Shown one piece after another: positions 17,425 to 25,734 of a stretch of DNA of 37,753 bases. Every line of letters starts with the position of its first letter. The stretch's first letter is position 1. A program made the position numbers and the translations under genes. A model generated the notes under the pieces. The model saw only the letters and a program-made list of their open reading frames with translations, had not been told where the DNA came from and ran no database searches. The stretch covers positions 1-37,753 of the forward strand of contig NZ_JAELUF010000023.1 of the NCBI RefSeq assembly GCF_016429195.1, read 5' to 3'. This DNA comes from Brevundimonas sp. ASV9. Lineage in GTDB: Bacteria; Pseudomonadota; Alphaproteobacteria; Caulobacterales; Caulobacteraceae.

Positions 17425-17459
17425 ACGCAACAAACGCTCCGGTTAACAAACCAGGAGCG
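17425..17459 (-). terminator. Terminator-like hairpin in the rpsM leader
   Basis: A 10-bp stem with one bulged base (17435-17444 with 17449-17459, loop of 4) followed on the minus strand by TTTGTTG. It lies 37 nt upstream of the rpsM start and downstream of the candidate alpha-operon promoter. It could be a terminator of the TonB-like transcript or an attenuator of rpsM-rpsK-rpoA-rplQ. The U-tract is short, so efficiency is uncertain. Confidence 0.55.
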
Positions 17460-17483
17460 TGGCGCCCTTCGCGGGAAGGCGCC

Positions 17484-17511
17484 CTTATACAGATGATTCA
17501 CCGGGCGTCAA
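17484..17511 (-). promoter_or_regulatory. Candidate promoter of the alpha operon (rpsM-rplQ)
   Basis: On the minus strand TTGACG (17506-17511) is followed after 16 nt by TATAAG (17484-17489). Both hexamers are near the general sigma-70 consensus, and TTGACG is also the Caulobacter-type -35. It lies 24 nt after the TonB-like stop and about 87 nt before the rpsM start. A predicted start near 17477 falls inside an inverted repeat (17461-17482, GGCGCC arms). Confidence 0.65.
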
Positions 17512-17535
17512 CATCCGCTCCCGCGCGGCGCCGCT

Positions 17536-18267
17536 TCAGCGTGGCGGGCGGCCGAAATCGACGCCGACGGTGACCCGCTGGCCCTCGACCGGTCGACCGT
17601 CTTCGGTCGGCGGCTGGAAGCGGAAATAGCCGGACACCTGCAAGCCGGCCGCGCCGAAGCCCAGACCGGGGGGCGTCTCTTGAATGACGCGGCAACCGTC
17701 CAGCCGGCTGTCCAGGCGAATAACGCAGGACAGTTCGACCCGGCCGTAACGGCTGCGGGCGCCCGGCGGATGATTGGCGCGAATCTGGCCGATGGTGGGA
17801 CCGGTGACCAGACGCGGTCCGGTCGAGCCGCTACCGGGGCCGGCCCCAGAGCCGACGCCGGATCCGCTGCCTGTCCCCTGCCCGCCCTGGCCGAAGCCGG
17901 GTTGCGGCGACGGCGCCGGCGCGACCCCGACGACGGGCGCGGGTTCCGGCGCCTTGACAGGCGGGGCGGGAACTTCGCGGGGGCGTTCCTTGGGCGGGGG
18001 CGGCGGTGTGTGAATGACGGATGGCGCAGCGGGGGCGCCGCCGCCGGTCTTGGGCGCCGGGGGTTCGTTGGAAATGGGCGGCGGCGGATCGTAGAGCACG
18101 ACCTCGAACGGCGGCGGCTCCACCACTGGCGTCCGCGCGGGCCCCCTCACCTGTCCCAGCAATAGAAACAAGCCGATTTCGGCTACGGCGACGCCGACGA
18201 ATATGCCCGCCATGCGCCAGCGACGCAGGCGGGTTTTTTCAGGTTTGGGATCGTCCAACTCGGTCAT
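17536..18267 (-). CDS. TonB-like energy transducer
   Basis: A 243-residue protein with a basic cytoplasmic N-terminus, one membrane anchor (about 20-40), a Pro-rich stretch (about 48-110, with PPPPP and PAPPVKAPEP runs), a Gly/Ser-rich spacer (about 125-150) and a TonB C-terminal domain (about 168-243; GRVELSCVIRLDSRLDGCRV, then FRFQPPTEDGRPVEG). It should couple inner-membrane proton motive force to outer-membrane receptors, though no ExbB/ExbD or receptor gene is nearby. Two cysteines in the C-terminal domain could form a disulfide. It is embedded between adk (27 nt) and rpsM (138 nt) on the ribosomal strand, an unusual neighbourhood. Confidence 0.88.
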   Translation of the reverse strand: MTELDDPKPEKTRLRRWRMAGIFVGVAVAEIGLFLLLGQVRGPARTPVVEPPPFEVVLYDPPPPISNEPPAPKTGGGAPAAPSVIHTPPPPPKERPREVPAPPVKAPEPAPVVGVAPAPSPQPGFGQGGQGTGSGSGVGSGAGPGSGSTGPRLVTGPTIGQIRANHPPGARSRYGRVELSCVIRLDSRLDGCRVIQETPPGLGFGAAGLQVSGYFRFQPPTEDGRPVEGQRVTVGVDFGRPPR

Positions 18268-18294
18268 CAGGCGATCAACGCCCGAAAACGCAAA

Positions 18295-18855
18295 TCAGGC
18301 CAAGGCCTCGTCGATCGCCTTGGCGACGGACTCGATCGAGCCCATGCCGTCGGCCTCTGTCAACTTGCCCTGGGCTTCGTAGTAGGGAAGCAGAGGCGCG
18401 GTGTTGCGGTTGTAGGCCTCGAGCCGGACCTTGAAGGATTCCGGATTGTCGTCCGGGCGGCCCTGTTCGGCGAAGCGCTTCGCGATCCGTTCGGTCAGGG
18501 CGGCGTCATCGACCTTCAGGCGCACGACGGCGTCGATCTGAACACCGCGCTTGGCCAGCATCTCGTCCAGCGCCTCGGCTTGGGCCACGGTGCGAGGGAA
18601 GCCGTCAAAGATCGCGCCGCCGGCGGCCTCGGCCTCCGTCAGGCGATCTTCGATCAGGGCGATCACGATCTCGTCGGTGACCAGATCGCCGCGCGCCAGC
18701 ACGTCCTTGACCTTGAGCCCCAGCTCCGAGCCCGAGGCGATGGCCGCGCGCAGCATGTCGCCGGTGGAGAGCTGGACCATGCCCTTCTCTTCCACCAGCC
18801 GCTTGGCCTGGGTGCCCTTGCCCGCCGCCGGCGGTCCGAACAGGATCAAGTTCAT
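18295..18855 (-). CDS. adk: Adenylate kinase (short form)
   Basis: A 186-residue adenylate kinase interconverting ATP, ADP and AMP. The P-loop GPPAAGKGT is at 7-15, the AMP-binding part contains STGDMLRAAI, and FDGFPRTVAQAEAL is the conserved core signature. It is shorter than the E. coli enzyme because the LID insertion is reduced, as in many alphaproteobacteria. It follows secY by 37 nt, a very common order. Confidence 0.97.
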   Translation of the reverse strand: MNLILFGPPAAGKGTQAKRLVEEKGMVQLSTGDMLRAAIASGSELGLKVKDVLARGDLVTDEIVIALIEDRLTEAEAAGGAIFDGFPRTVAQAEALDEMLAKRGVQIDAVVRLKVDDAALTERIAKRFAEQGRPDDNPESFKVRLEAYNRNTAPLLPYYEAQGKLTEADGMGSIESVAKAIDEALA

Positions 18856-18892
18856 GCTTCAGCCCTCCCCTGGGCGTCTGACAACCTAAGAC

Positions 18893-20272
18893 TTAGCGGC
18901 GAACGGGCGTGGGAGCGCCGCGACCGCCACGACCACGCAGCTTGGCCTTCTTGATCAGGCCTTCGTACTGATGCGCCAGCAGTTGGGACTGAATCTGGGC
19001 CACAGTGTCCATGGTGACCGAGACGACGATCAAGATAGACGTTCCGCCAAAGTACAGGCTGTTACCGAACTGGCTGACGATGAACTCCGGCAGCAGGCAG
19101 ACTGCGGTGATGTAGGCGGCGCCGATCACGGTCAGGCGGGTCAGGACATAGTCCAGATATTCCGCAGTCCGCTTGCCGGGACGGATGCCCGGCAGGAAGC
19201 CGCCGTATTTGCGCAGGTTCTCGGCCGTGTCCTCGGGATTGAAGGTGATCGAGGTGTAGAAGAAGCAGAAGAAGACGATCAGGGCGGCATACAGCGCCAT
19301 AAACAGTGGCTGGCCGTGCGTCAGCTGCGCCGTCACCAGCGGCAGCCAGCTCATCCAGCTGGGCAGGTCGGCGTTAGCCGTCATGGTCGCAACCGTCGTC
19401 GGCAGCATCAGCAGCGACGAGGCGAAGATCGGCGGGATCACACCGGCGGTGTTGACCTTCAGCGGCAGGAACGAACGCTCGCCCCCGGCCATGCGGTTGC
19501 CTTCCTGGCGCTTCGGATACTGGATCAGAAGACGGCGCTGGGCGCGCTCCATGAAGACGATGAAGACCACGGTGGCCACAGCCAGGATGGCGATGAACAG
19601 CAGGGCGAAGGCCGACATCTGACCTTGTTGGGCCAGGCCCAGCAGCCGGGCGATGGTCGACGGCAGAACGGCCACGATCCCGGCGAAGATGATCAGCGAG
19701 ATGCCGTTGCCGACGCCGCGCGCCGTCACCTGCTCACCCAGCCACATCAGGAACATGGTGCCGCCGGTCAGGGTCACGACCGTCGAGATGATGAAGAAGA
19801 TCCCGGGGTTGTCGACCAGCCCGGCCGTGCTGTTCAGGCCCGCCGCGATACCGAAGGACTGCGCCAGCGCCAGGAACACCGTCAGATAACGCGTGTACTG
19901 GTTCAGCTGCTTGCGGCCGCTTTCGCCGCCTTCCTTCTTCAGCTTCTCCCAGGGCGGATACACCGTGCCCATCAGCTGCACGATGATCGAGGCCGAGATG
20001 TAGGGCATCACGTTCAGGGCGAAGATGGCCATACGCTCGACCGCGCCGCCCGAGAACATGTTGAACATGTCCAGGATGCCGCGCTGACCGTCCGGGTTCT
20101 GGAAGAACTGCAGGAAGGCCTGCGAGTTGATGCCCGGGATCGGGACATAGGTGCCGATGCGATAGACCAGAAGCGCGCCCAGCGTGAACAGCAGGCGTTT
20201 ATGCAGCTCGGTCGCTTTCGCGAACGAGCCCATATTCATATTGGCGGCGAGTTGTTCTGCGGCCGAAGCCAT
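18893..20272 (-). CDS. secY: Preprotein translocase subunit SecY
   Basis: A 459-residue protein with ten expected membrane segments, the channel subunit of SecYEG. Recognisable parts are VPIPGIN near the first periplasmic loop, the plug-region FNMFSGGA, MWLGEQVTARGVGNGIS, and the cytosolic loop KRQEGNRMAGG that contacts SecA or ribosomes. The C-terminus is basic (KAKLRGRGGRG). It is preceded by a 128-nt gap with three hairpins, so its translation or stability may be tuned separately from rplO. Confidence 0.98.
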   Translation of the reverse strand: MASAAEQLAANMNMGSFAKATELHKRLLFTLGALLVYRIGTYVPIPGINSQAFLQFFQNPDGQRGILDMFNMFSGGAVERMAIFALNVMPYISASIIVQLMGTVYPPWEKLKKEGGESGRKQLNQYTRYLTVFLALAQSFGIAAGLNSTAGLVDNPGIFFIISTVVTLTGGTMFLMWLGEQVTARGVGNGISLIIFAGIVAVLPSTIARLLGLAQQGQMSAFALLFIAILAVATVVFIVFMERAQRRLLIQYPKRQEGNRMAGGERSFLPLKVNTAGVIPPIFASSLLMLPTTVATMTANADLPSWMSWLPLVTAQLTHGQPLFMALYAALIVFFCFFYTSITFNPEDTAENLRKYGGFLPGIRPGKRTAEYLDYVLTRLTVIGAAYITAVCLLPEFIVSQFGNSLYFGGTSILIVVSVTMDTVAQIQSQLLAHQYEGLIKKAKLRGRGGRGAPTPVRR

Positions 20273-20283
20273 TATGCGTCCCC

Positions 20284-20393
20284 ACGACTGATTGAGTCGT
20301 CAGATAGGCGGAAAGCGGCCTTCATGCGAGGGCCGCTTCCGTTCTTTCGTCGCTGCGATGTGTTCAGGCCACGGCCTAAACGACCGCAGCGAC
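20284..20393 (-). promoter_or_regulatory. Three-hairpin leader between rplO and secY
   Basis: In transcription order there is a stem GTCGCTGCG/CGCAGCGAC (20349-20357 with 20385-20393) enclosing an AGGCC/GGCCT stem (20366-20377), then an 11-bp stem with one bulge (20309-20320 with 20331-20341), then ACGACT/AGTCGT (20284-20300) just before secY. None has a clear T-run on the minus strand. The density of structure suggests an RNA control or processing region. Confidence 0.5.
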
Positions 20394-20400
20394 GCGTTGA

Positions 20401-20994
20401 TCAGGCTTTAGCGGCGGTGCGCTTGGTGCGGGCCGAGATCTTGTTCTCGTCGCCGCGCGGCGCCTTGGGAGCCGGAGCCTTGCCCTTGGCGGCGTTGCGC
20501 TTCTCGACGCGCGCGGCGGCCTTGGCTTCGGCTTCGATGCGTTGTTCGACGACCGAGCCGCCAGCGGCTTCGATGGCCTTCTTGGCGCCGGCGGTGGCCG
20601 ACCACACGACCAGGTTCAACGCTTGCTTCAGTTCGCCGGTGCCCAGCAGACGCACGCCGTCCTTGACGCGACGGATCACGCCGGCGGCGACCAGGGCGTC
20701 GCCCTTCAGTTCCGACTTGGCGTCCAGCTTGCCGGCGTCGACGGCGTCTTGCAGGCGCCACAGGTTCACTTCAGCCAGCTTCAGAGCATTGGCGTTGTTG
20801 AAGCCGCGCTTGGGCATACGCATGTACAGCGGCATTTGGCCGCCTTCGAAGCCGCCGATGGCGACGCCCGAACGCGACTTCTGACCCTTGACGCCACGGC
20901 CAGCGGTCTTGCCCTTGCCGGAACCGGGGCCACGGCCGACGCGCATGCGCTTCTTGTGGGCGCCTTCGTTGTCGCGGATTTCGTTCAGTTTCAT
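20401..20994 (-). CDS. rplO: 50S ribosomal protein L15 (uL15), long C-terminus
   Basis: A 197-residue L15, an early-assembly large-subunit protein. The start [20 protein letters not shown] and the Gly-rich [19 protein letters not shown] region are typical, as are [18 protein letters not shown] and the core ending near [11 protein letters not shown]. Most bacterial L15 proteins stop near 145-160 residues; here an extra Lys/Ala/Arg-rich tail of about 35-40 residues follows. It comes 142 nt after rpmD, behind terminator-like structure. Confidence 0.97.
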   Translation of the reverse strand: MKLNEIRDNEGAHKKRMRVGRGPGSGKGKTAGRGVKGQKSRSGVAIGGFEGGQMPLYMRMPKRGFNNANALKLAEVNLWRLQDAVDAGKLDAKSELKGDALVAAGVIRRVKDGVRLLGTGELKQALNLVVWSATAGAKKAIEAAGGSVVEQRIEAEAKAAARVEKRNAAKGKAPAPKAPRGDENKISARTKRTAAKA

Positions 20995-21045
20995 GTGCCT
21001 GATCCTTTCGGGTGCTAGCGCCCGGACATCGTCCAGACTCGGCTT

Positions 21046-21077
21046 GGAAAAAATGAAGGGCCGCTGATAGGCGACCC
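21046..21077 (-). terminator. Terminator-like hairpin between rpmD and rplO
   Basis: GGGTCGC pairs with GCGGCCC (21058-21064 with 21071-21077; 7 bp including one G-U, loop of 6). On the minus strand TTCATTTTTT follows directly. This has the form of an intrinsic terminator inside the spc operon, so it may reduce readthrough into rplO-secY. Confidence 0.6.
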
Positions 21078-21101
21078 TTTGGGTATTCGCAAGTGCAGAA
21101 A

Positions 21102-21129
21102 CGCCCTCCCCCGGGTTCGGGAGAGGGCG
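21102..21129. repeat. GC-rich intergenic palindrome after rpmD
   Basis: A 12-bp stem with one mismatch (CGCCCTC arms, 4-nt loop) lying 7 nt after the rpmD stop. Its CCCTCTCCC/GGGAGAGGG form resembles intergenic palindromes repeated through many alphaproteobacterial genomes; only one copy is evident here. The tail on the minus strand (TTTCTG) is weak for termination. Confidence 0.5.
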
Positions 21130-21136
21130 AAACGGC

Positions 21137-21325
21137 TTACTTTTCGACGATCTCAGTCAGGTGGGCGACCTTGGCGATCATCCCGCGAACCGAAGGCGTG
21201 TCCTCCAGGGTCGATTCACGACCCAGGCGGTTCAGACCCAGGCCCACCAGGGTGGCGCGCTGGTCGTTCTTGCGGCGGATCGGCGAACCGGTCTGCTTGA
21301 CGGTGAGGGTTTTCTTCTCAGCCAT
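21137..21325 (-). CDS. rpmD: 50S ribosomal protein L30 (uL30)
   Basis: A 62-residue L30 of normal bacterial length. The pattern [22 protein letters not shown] matches the family, whose small alpha/beta fold binds 23S rRNA; the C-terminal half has [11 protein letters not shown]. It follows rpsE by 3 nt and precedes the first long gap of the cluster. Confidence 0.97.
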   Translation of the reverse strand: MAEKKTLTVKQTGSPIRRKNDQRATLVGLGLNRLGRESTLEDTPSVRGMIAKVAHLTEIVEK

Positions 21326-21328
21326 GAC

Positions 21329-21937
21329 TTAGGACTCCACGGCTTCGGGCGCCGAGGCGCCGTCGTTGCGGCGGCCCATCAGATCCGCGACCTTCTTGCC
21401 GCGCTTGGACGCGACTTGACGGGGCGAGGACTGGACCTTCAGCGCTTCGAACGTCGCGCGGATCATGTTGTAGGGGTTCGACGAACCGGTCGACTTGCCC
21501 ACGACGTCCTGGACGCCGAGGGTTTCGAGCACTGCGCGCATCGGACCGCCCGCGATGACGCCGGTCCCGGGAGGGGCGGCGCGCATCATGATCTTGCCGG
21601 CGCCCCAACGGCCGTTGCCGTCGTGGTGCAGCGTGCGGTTCTCGCGCAGCGGAACGCGGATCATCGTCTTCTTGGCTTCTTCGGTCGCCTTGCGGATAGC
21701 TTCCGGCACTTCGCGCGCCTTGCCGTGACCGAAGCCGACGCGACCCTTGCCGTCGCCGACGACCATCAGGGCTGCGAAGCTGAAGCGACGGCCGCCTTTG
21801 ACGGTGGCGGCGACGCGGTTGATGTGCACCAGCTTCTCGACGATGTCGGAATCCGGACCATCAGCAGCGGGACCGTTGCGGTTGTCACGACGGTTGCGAT
21901 CGTTGCCGCCGCCGCCGCGTTGGGGTTGTTGCGCCAT
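21329..21937 (-). CDS. rpsE: 30S ribosomal protein S5 (uS5)
   Basis: A 202-residue S5, a decoding-accuracy protein of the 30S body. The double-stranded-RNA-binding-like N domain ([19 protein letters not shown]) and C-terminal domain ([20 protein letters not shown]) are clear. About 30 extra N-terminal residues, rich in Gly, Arg, Asn and Gln, precede the conserved start ([11 protein letters not shown]). It lies 12 nt after rplR. Confidence 0.98.
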   Translation of the reverse strand: MAQQPQRGGGGNDRNRRDNRNGPAADGPDSDIVEKLVHINRVAATVKGGRRFSFAALMVVGDGKGRVGFGHGKAREVPEAIRKATEEAKKTMIRVPLRENRTLHHDGNGRWGAGKIMMRAAPPGTGVIAGGPMRAVLETLGVQDVVGKSTGSSNPYNMIRATFEALKVQSSPRQVASKRGKKVADLMGRRNDGASAPEAVES

Positions 21938-21949
21938 CTGTCGCGTCCC

Positions 21950-22306
21950 TTAGAAGTTCAGGCCGGCTTCACGCGCGGCTTCCGCCAGCGCCTTCACCCG
22001 TCCATGATAGATGTACTCGCCACGGTCGAAGACGACGTCCTTGACGCCCTTCTCGATGGCGCGTTCGGCGATCAGCTTGCCGATCGCAGCGGCCGCAGCC
22101 GTGTCCGAACCGCGCTTGCCCTTGCCGCCTTCCAGCGACGAGGCAGCCACGACGGTCACGCCTTGGGCGTCGTCGATGATCTGGGCCGAGATGTTCTTGT
22201 CCGAACGGTAGACCGACAGACGCAGACGACCGTTGGCGACAGCCTTCAGGCGGCGACGCGTGCGCTCCGAGCGACGCTTGGCTTGTTGTCGAAGAGAAAG
22301 AGCCAT
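21950..22306 (-). CDS. rplR: 50S ribosomal protein L18 (uL18)
   Basis: A 118-residue L18, which binds 5S rRNA together with L5. The basic N-terminus ([20 protein letters not shown]) and the C-terminal [20 protein letters not shown] are typical. It follows rplF by 3 nt. Confidence 0.98.
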   Translation of the reverse strand: MALSLRQQAKRRSERTRRRLKAVANGRLRLSVYRSDKNISAQIIDDAQGVTVVAASSLEGGKGKRGSDTAAAAAIGKLIAERAIEKGVKDVVFDRGEYIYHGRVKALAEAAREAGLNF

Positions 22307-22309
22307 GAC

Positions 22310-22843
22310 TTACTTCTTCTTGCCTTCCTTGCGACGGACCTTCTCGCCCGCGTAACGGACGCCCTTGCCCTTGTAGGGCTCCGGCGGACGCAGCTTGCGG
22401 ATGACCGAGGCGATCTGACCGACGGCTTGCTTGTCAGCGCCCGAGATCTTGATCTCGGTCTGCTTCGGCACAGCGAAGCTGACGCCGGCCGGCGGAGCGA
22501 TATCGACTTCGTGTGAGAAGCCGAGTTGCAGCGAAAGGGCGTCGCCCTTCATCGCGGCGCGGTAACCCACGCCGACCAGCTCCAGTGACTTTTCGAAGCC
22601 CGTGGTGACGCCGACGACCATGTTGTCGACCAGGGTGCGCGACAGACCCCACATCGCGCGAGCGCGAGGCGTGTCCGAACGCGGCGTCAGCGACAGTTCG
22701 TCGCCTTCCTGCTTGACTTCGATCTCGTCGGCGACGGTCCAGGCGCTCTCGCCCTTGGGTCCCTTGACGGTGACGTTCTGGCCGTCGAGCGTGACAGTCA
22801 CGCCCTTCGGCACGGCGATGGTTTTCTTGCCAATACGGGACAT
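22310..22843 (-). CDS. rplF: 50S ribosomal protein L6 (uL6)
   Basis: A 177-residue L6 near the factor-binding site of the 50S subunit, with two duplicated domains. Family marks are [15 protein letters not shown] at the start, [19 protein letters not shown] in the middle and [15 protein letters not shown] near the C-terminus. Length is standard. It lies 1 nt after rpsH. Confidence 0.98.
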   Translation of the reverse strand: MSRIGKKTIAVPKGVTVTLDGQNVTVKGPKGESAWTVADEIEVKQEGDELSLTPRSDTPRARAMWGLSRTLVDNMVVGVTTGFEKSLELVGVGYRAAMKGDALSLQLGFSHEVDIAPPAGVSFAVPKQTEIKISGADKQAVGQIASVIRKLRPPEPYKGKGVRYAGEKVRRKEGKKK

Positions 22844-22844
22844 A

Positions 22845-23243
22845 TCAGTAGACCCTGCAGAGGACTTCGCCGCCGACGTTAGCGTCGCGGGCGGAAGCGT
22901 CGGACATGACGCCCTTCGAAGTCGAGAGGATCGAGATGCCGAGGCCGTTCTTGACGGGCTTCAGATCGCCGATCGCCGAATAGACGCGGCGGCCCGGCTT
23001 GGACACGCGCGCAATCTCGGCGATGACGGGCTGACCGTCGAAGTACTTCAGCTCGATCTCGAACTGCGGAAACTCACCCGGGTTCTGAACCAGGTTGTAG
23101 CCGCGGATGTAGCCTTCGTCCTGCAGCACGTCGAGGACGCGCTGGCGCAGACGGGAGGCCGGGGTCAGCACCTTGGAACGCTTGCGGGTCGCCGCGTTCT
23201 TGATGCGAGCGATCATGTCGCTCAGGGGATCGTTGATCATCAT
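22845..23243 (-). CDS. rpsH: 30S ribosomal protein S8 (uS8)
   Basis: A 132-residue S8, a central organiser of the 30S platform and in E. coli the translational repressor of the spc operon. The start [14 protein letters not shown] and the C-terminal [13 protein letters not shown] motif are diagnostic. In E. coli S8 binds mRNA near rplE; I could not confirm a matching RNA site here by eye. Confidence 0.98.
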   Translation of the reverse strand: MMINDPLSDMIARIKNAATRKRSKVLTPASRLRQRVLDVLQDEGYIRGYNLVQNPGEFPQFEIELKYFDGQPVIAEIARVSKPGRRVYSAIGDLKPVKNGLGISILSTSKGVMSDASARDANVGGEVLCRVY

Positions 23244-23258
23244 GTCTGTTCGCTCCCC

Positions 23259-23564
23259 TTACCAGCTGGACTTGGTCAGGCCGGGAATCTGGCCCAGGTT
23301 GCCCAGTTCACGCAGCGCAATCCGGCTCATCTTGAGCTTGCGGTAGAACGCCCGCGGACGACCCGTCACTTCGCAGCGGTTGCGAATGCGGCTCGGCGCG
23401 GAGTTGCGCGGCAGTTCGGCCAGCTTCAGGCGCGCGTCGAAGCGCTCCTCCAGCGGCAGGTTTTCGTCGTTGGCGGTCGCCTTGAGGGCGGCCCGCTTCG
23501 CGGCATACTTCGCAACCAGGGCCTTAACGGCTTCATTGCGGTTTACGGCGCTTTTCTTAGCCAT
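23259..23564 (-). CDS. rpsN: 30S ribosomal protein S14 (uS14), zinc-free form
   Basis: A 101-residue S14 of the 30S head. It is the long form without the CxxC zinc motifs found in short S14 proteins. Conserved parts are RDAR-like [37 protein letters not shown] and the terminal PGLTKSSW. It lies 15 nt before rpsH and 19 nt after rplE. Confidence 0.98.
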   Translation of the reverse strand: MAKKSAVNRNEAVKALVAKYAAKRAALKATANDENLPLEERFDARLKLAELPRNSAPSRIRNRCEVTGRPRAFYRKLKMSRIALRELGNLGQIPGLTKSSW

Positions 23565-23583
23565 TGTGCTCTTCCCTTCCCGC

Positions 23584-24144
23584 TCAGTTCTTCACGAACG
23601 GGAACTTGAACTCGGTGAGGAGAGCCTTGGCTTCCTCATCGGTCTTGGCCGTGGTGCAGACGACAATGTCCATGCCCCACATCTGATCGATCTGGTCGTA
23701 GTTGATCTCCGGGAACACGATGTGCTCCTTCAGACCCGTGGCGTAGTTGCCGCGACCATCAAAGGACGTGCCCTTCAGACCACGGAAATCCTTCACGCGC
23801 GGCAGCGCGATCGTGATGAACCGGTCCAGGAACTCGTACATCTGGTCGCCACGCAGGGTGACCTTGCCGCCGATGACCATACCTTCGCGCAGCTTAAAGC
23901 CGGCGATGGAGTTACGGGCCTTGGTGGCGACGGCTTTCTGACCGGCGATGGCGGTCAGATCCTTGAGGGCGGTGTTCGCCTTCTTGGAGTCTGCGACGGC
24001 TTCGCCGATGCCCATGTTCAGGACGATCTTGTCCAGCTTGGGCACCTGCATTTCGTTCGTGTAGCCGAACTTTTCTTTCATCACCTGACGGATGCGAGCG
24101 TGATACTCGTCCTTGAGGCGCGGGGTGTACTTCTCGGTAGCCAT
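23584..24144 (-). CDS. rplE: 50S ribosomal protein L5 (uL5)
   Basis: A 186-residue L5, which binds 5S rRNA and contacts the P-site tRNA. Typical segments are [23 protein letters not shown]-like [20 protein letters not shown] and [18 protein letters not shown]. Its start overlaps the rplX stop by 1 base, indicating coupled translation. Confidence 0.98.
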   Translation of the reverse strand: MATEKYTPRLKDEYHARIRQVMKEKFGYTNEMQVPKLDKIVLNMGIGEAVADSKKANTALKDLTAIAGQKAVATKARNSIAGFKLREGMVIGGKVTLRGDQMYEFLDRFITIALPRVKDFRGLKGTSFDGRGNYATGLKEHIVFPEINYDQIDQMWGMDIVVCTTAKTDEEAKALLTEFKFPFVKN

Positions 24145-24452
24145 CAGATGACGTCTCCCGTCGTCTTGGCGATGCGGACCTTCTTGTCCCCATCGATCTT
24201 GAAGCCGACGCGGGTCGCCTTGCCGTTGGCGTCGGCGATCGCGACGTTCGACAGGTGAAGCGAGGCTTCCTTATTCTTGATGCCGCCCTGCGGGTCAGCC
24301 TGGCTCGGGCGCGTGTGGCGCTGAACCATGTTGACGCCTTCGACGAGGACGCGGTTTTCGGTGGGCAGGACCTTCAGCACGTTGCCCGTGCGGCCCTTGT
24401 CCTTGCCGGTGAGGACGACGACGCGGTCGCCCTTCTTGATCTTGGCGGCCAT
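24144..24452 (-). CDS. rplX: 50S ribosomal protein L24 (uL24)
   Basis: A 102-residue L24, an assembly initiator near the peptide exit tunnel. The KOW motif [18 protein letters not shown] is at the N-terminus, followed by [15 protein letters not shown]. It is 1 nt after rplN and overlaps rplE by 1 base. Confidence 0.98.
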   Translation of the reverse strand: MAAKIKKGDRVVVLTGKDKGRTGNVLKVLPTENRVLVEGVNMVQRHTRPSQADPQGGIKNKEASLHLSNVAIADANGKATRVGFKIDGDKKVRIAKTTGDVI

Positions 24453-24453
24453 G

Positions 24454-24822
24454 TTACAGGACCTCCGGAGCCAGCGAGATGATCTTCATGTGGTTCTTGG
24501 CGCGCAGTTCGCGAGGAACCGGGCCGAAGATCCGCGTGCCGACAGGCTCGTTCTGCTTGTTGACGATGACGGCGGCCGACTTGTCAAAGCGGATGACCGA
24601 GCCGTCCTTGCGTTGGATGTCCTTGGCGGTGCGCACGACGATGGCGCGAACGACGTCGCCCTTCTTCACACGGCCGCGCGGGATGGCTTCCTTCACGGAG
24701 GCGACGATTGTGTCGCCGATCGAGGCGTAGCGGCGCTTGGAGCCGCCCAACACCTTGATGCACATGACCCGGCGGGCGCCCGAATTATCGGCCACTTCCA
24801 GGTTAGTTTGCATCTGGATCAT
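24454..24822 (-). CDS. rplN: 50S ribosomal protein L14 (uL14)
   Basis: A 122-residue L14 at the subunit interface (bridges B5 and B8). The start [19 protein letters not shown] and the end ISLAPEVL are near-invariant. It lies 18 nt after rpsQ. Confidence 0.99.
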   Translation of the reverse strand: MIQMQTNLEVADNSGARRVMCIKVLGGSKRRYASIGDTIVASVKEAIPRGRVKKGDVVRAIVVRTAKDIQRKDGSVIRFDKSAAVIVNKQNEPVGTRIFGPVPRELRAKNHMKIISLAPEVL

Positions 24823-24840
24823 AAGATCAGATCCTTCTGA

Positions 24841-25083
24841 TTACGAGGCGGAAGCGTTGGAAAGGACTTCCCAGCGCTTCAGTTTGGACTTGGGGGCGCA
24901 CTCGACGATGCGAGCGATGTCGCCGACCTTGAGCGCGTTGGCTTCGTCGTGCGCGTGGTACTTCTTGGACGACCGGACGGTCTTCTTCAGAAGCGGGTGA
25001 AGCAGGGTGCGCTCCACCTTCACAACGACAGTCTTCTCGCCCTTGTCGGACACGACCACGCCTTCAAGAATTCGCTTGGGCAT
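24841..25083 (-). CDS. rpsQ: 30S ribosomal protein S17 (uS17)
   Basis: An 80-residue S17, an OB-fold primary binder of 16S rRNA. The start at 25083 gives the family beginning [20 protein letters not shown]; an in-frame ATG 26 codons upstream would overlap rpmC and add unrelated residues. The [19 protein letters not shown] segment is characteristic. Confidence 0.98.
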   Translation of the reverse strand: MPKRILEGVVVSDKGEKTVVVKVERTLLHPLLKKTVRSSKKYHAHDEANALKVGDIARIVECAPKSKLKRWEVLSNASAS

Positions 25084-25093
25084 ATTCGTTTCC

Positions 25094-25291
25094 TTACGAG
25101 GCCGCACGCTTCTCGCGCAGAAGCGTCGAGATGCGAGCGATGTCTTTGCGGACTTCACCAACGCGGTGAGTCTTTTCCATTTGGCCGGTGGCCGCCTGGA
25201 AGCGCAGGTTGAACTGTTCCTTCTTAAGCTTCAGCAGCTCGTCGGACAGTTGGTCGGTCGTTTGCGACCGCAGATCGGCGATCTTGGTCAT
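25094..25291 (-). CDS. rpmC: 50S ribosomal protein L29 (uL29)
   Basis: A 65-residue helical L29 at the exit tunnel rim, part of the docking site for trigger factor and SRP together with L23. [20 protein letters not shown] and [15 protein letters not shown] are the conserved helices. It overlaps rplP by 1 base and is 10 nt before rpsQ. Confidence 0.98.
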   Translation of the reverse strand: MTKIADLRSQTTDQLSDELLKLKKEQFNLRFQAATGQMEKTHRVGEVRKDIARISTLLREKRAAS

Positions 25292-25731
25292 TAGGCGGCA
25301 GCCTCCACATGCGCGACGCCGGCGTCGATACGGGTCACGACCTTGGTGCGGACCGGCAGCTTGGCGGCGCCGAGACGGAGTGCTTCGCGGGCGACATCGT
25401 CCGGCACGCCGTCGATTTCAAACAGGATACGGCCCGGGTGGCAACGCGCGGCCCAGTGGTCGACGGCGCCCTTGCCCTTACCCATCCGGACTTCGGCCGG
25501 CTTGCCCGTGACGGGCAGGTCGGGGAAGACGCGGATCCAGACGCGGCCCTGACGCTTCATCTGGCGAGTGATCGCGCGGCGAGCCGCTTCGATCTGACGC
25601 GCGGTGATGCGTTCCGGCTCCAGCGTCTTCAGGCCATACGACCCGAAGTTCAGCGAGAAACCGCCCTTGGCCGAGCCATGGATCCGGCCCTTGAAGGCCT
25701 TGCGGTATTTGGTCTTCTTCGGTTGCAACAT
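25291..25731 (-). CDS. rplP: 50S ribosomal protein L16 (uL16)
   Basis: A 146-residue L16 near the A-site tRNA elbow. Family marks are [34 protein letters not shown] and [21 protein letters not shown]. It lies 3 nt after rpsC and overlaps rpmC by 1 base. Confidence 0.98.
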   Translation of the reverse strand: MLQPKKTKYRKAFKGRIHGSAKGGFSLNFGSYGLKTLEPERITARQIEAARRAITRQMKRQGRVWIRVFPDLPVTGKPAEVRMGKGKGAVDHWAARCHPGRILFEIDGVPDDVAREALRLGAAKLPVRTKVVTRIDAGVAHVEAAA

Positions 25732-25734
25732 GAC

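Noticed and set aside
15511-17496. A 661-codon frame antisense to rpsM-rpsK-rpoA
   Set aside because: It crosses three highly conserved genes on the other strand; the composition is typical of a GC-driven shadow frame.
18971-20884. A 637-codon frame antisense to secY and rplO
   Set aside because: Rich in His, Arg, Gln and Asp with no domain pattern; a shadow of conserved genes.
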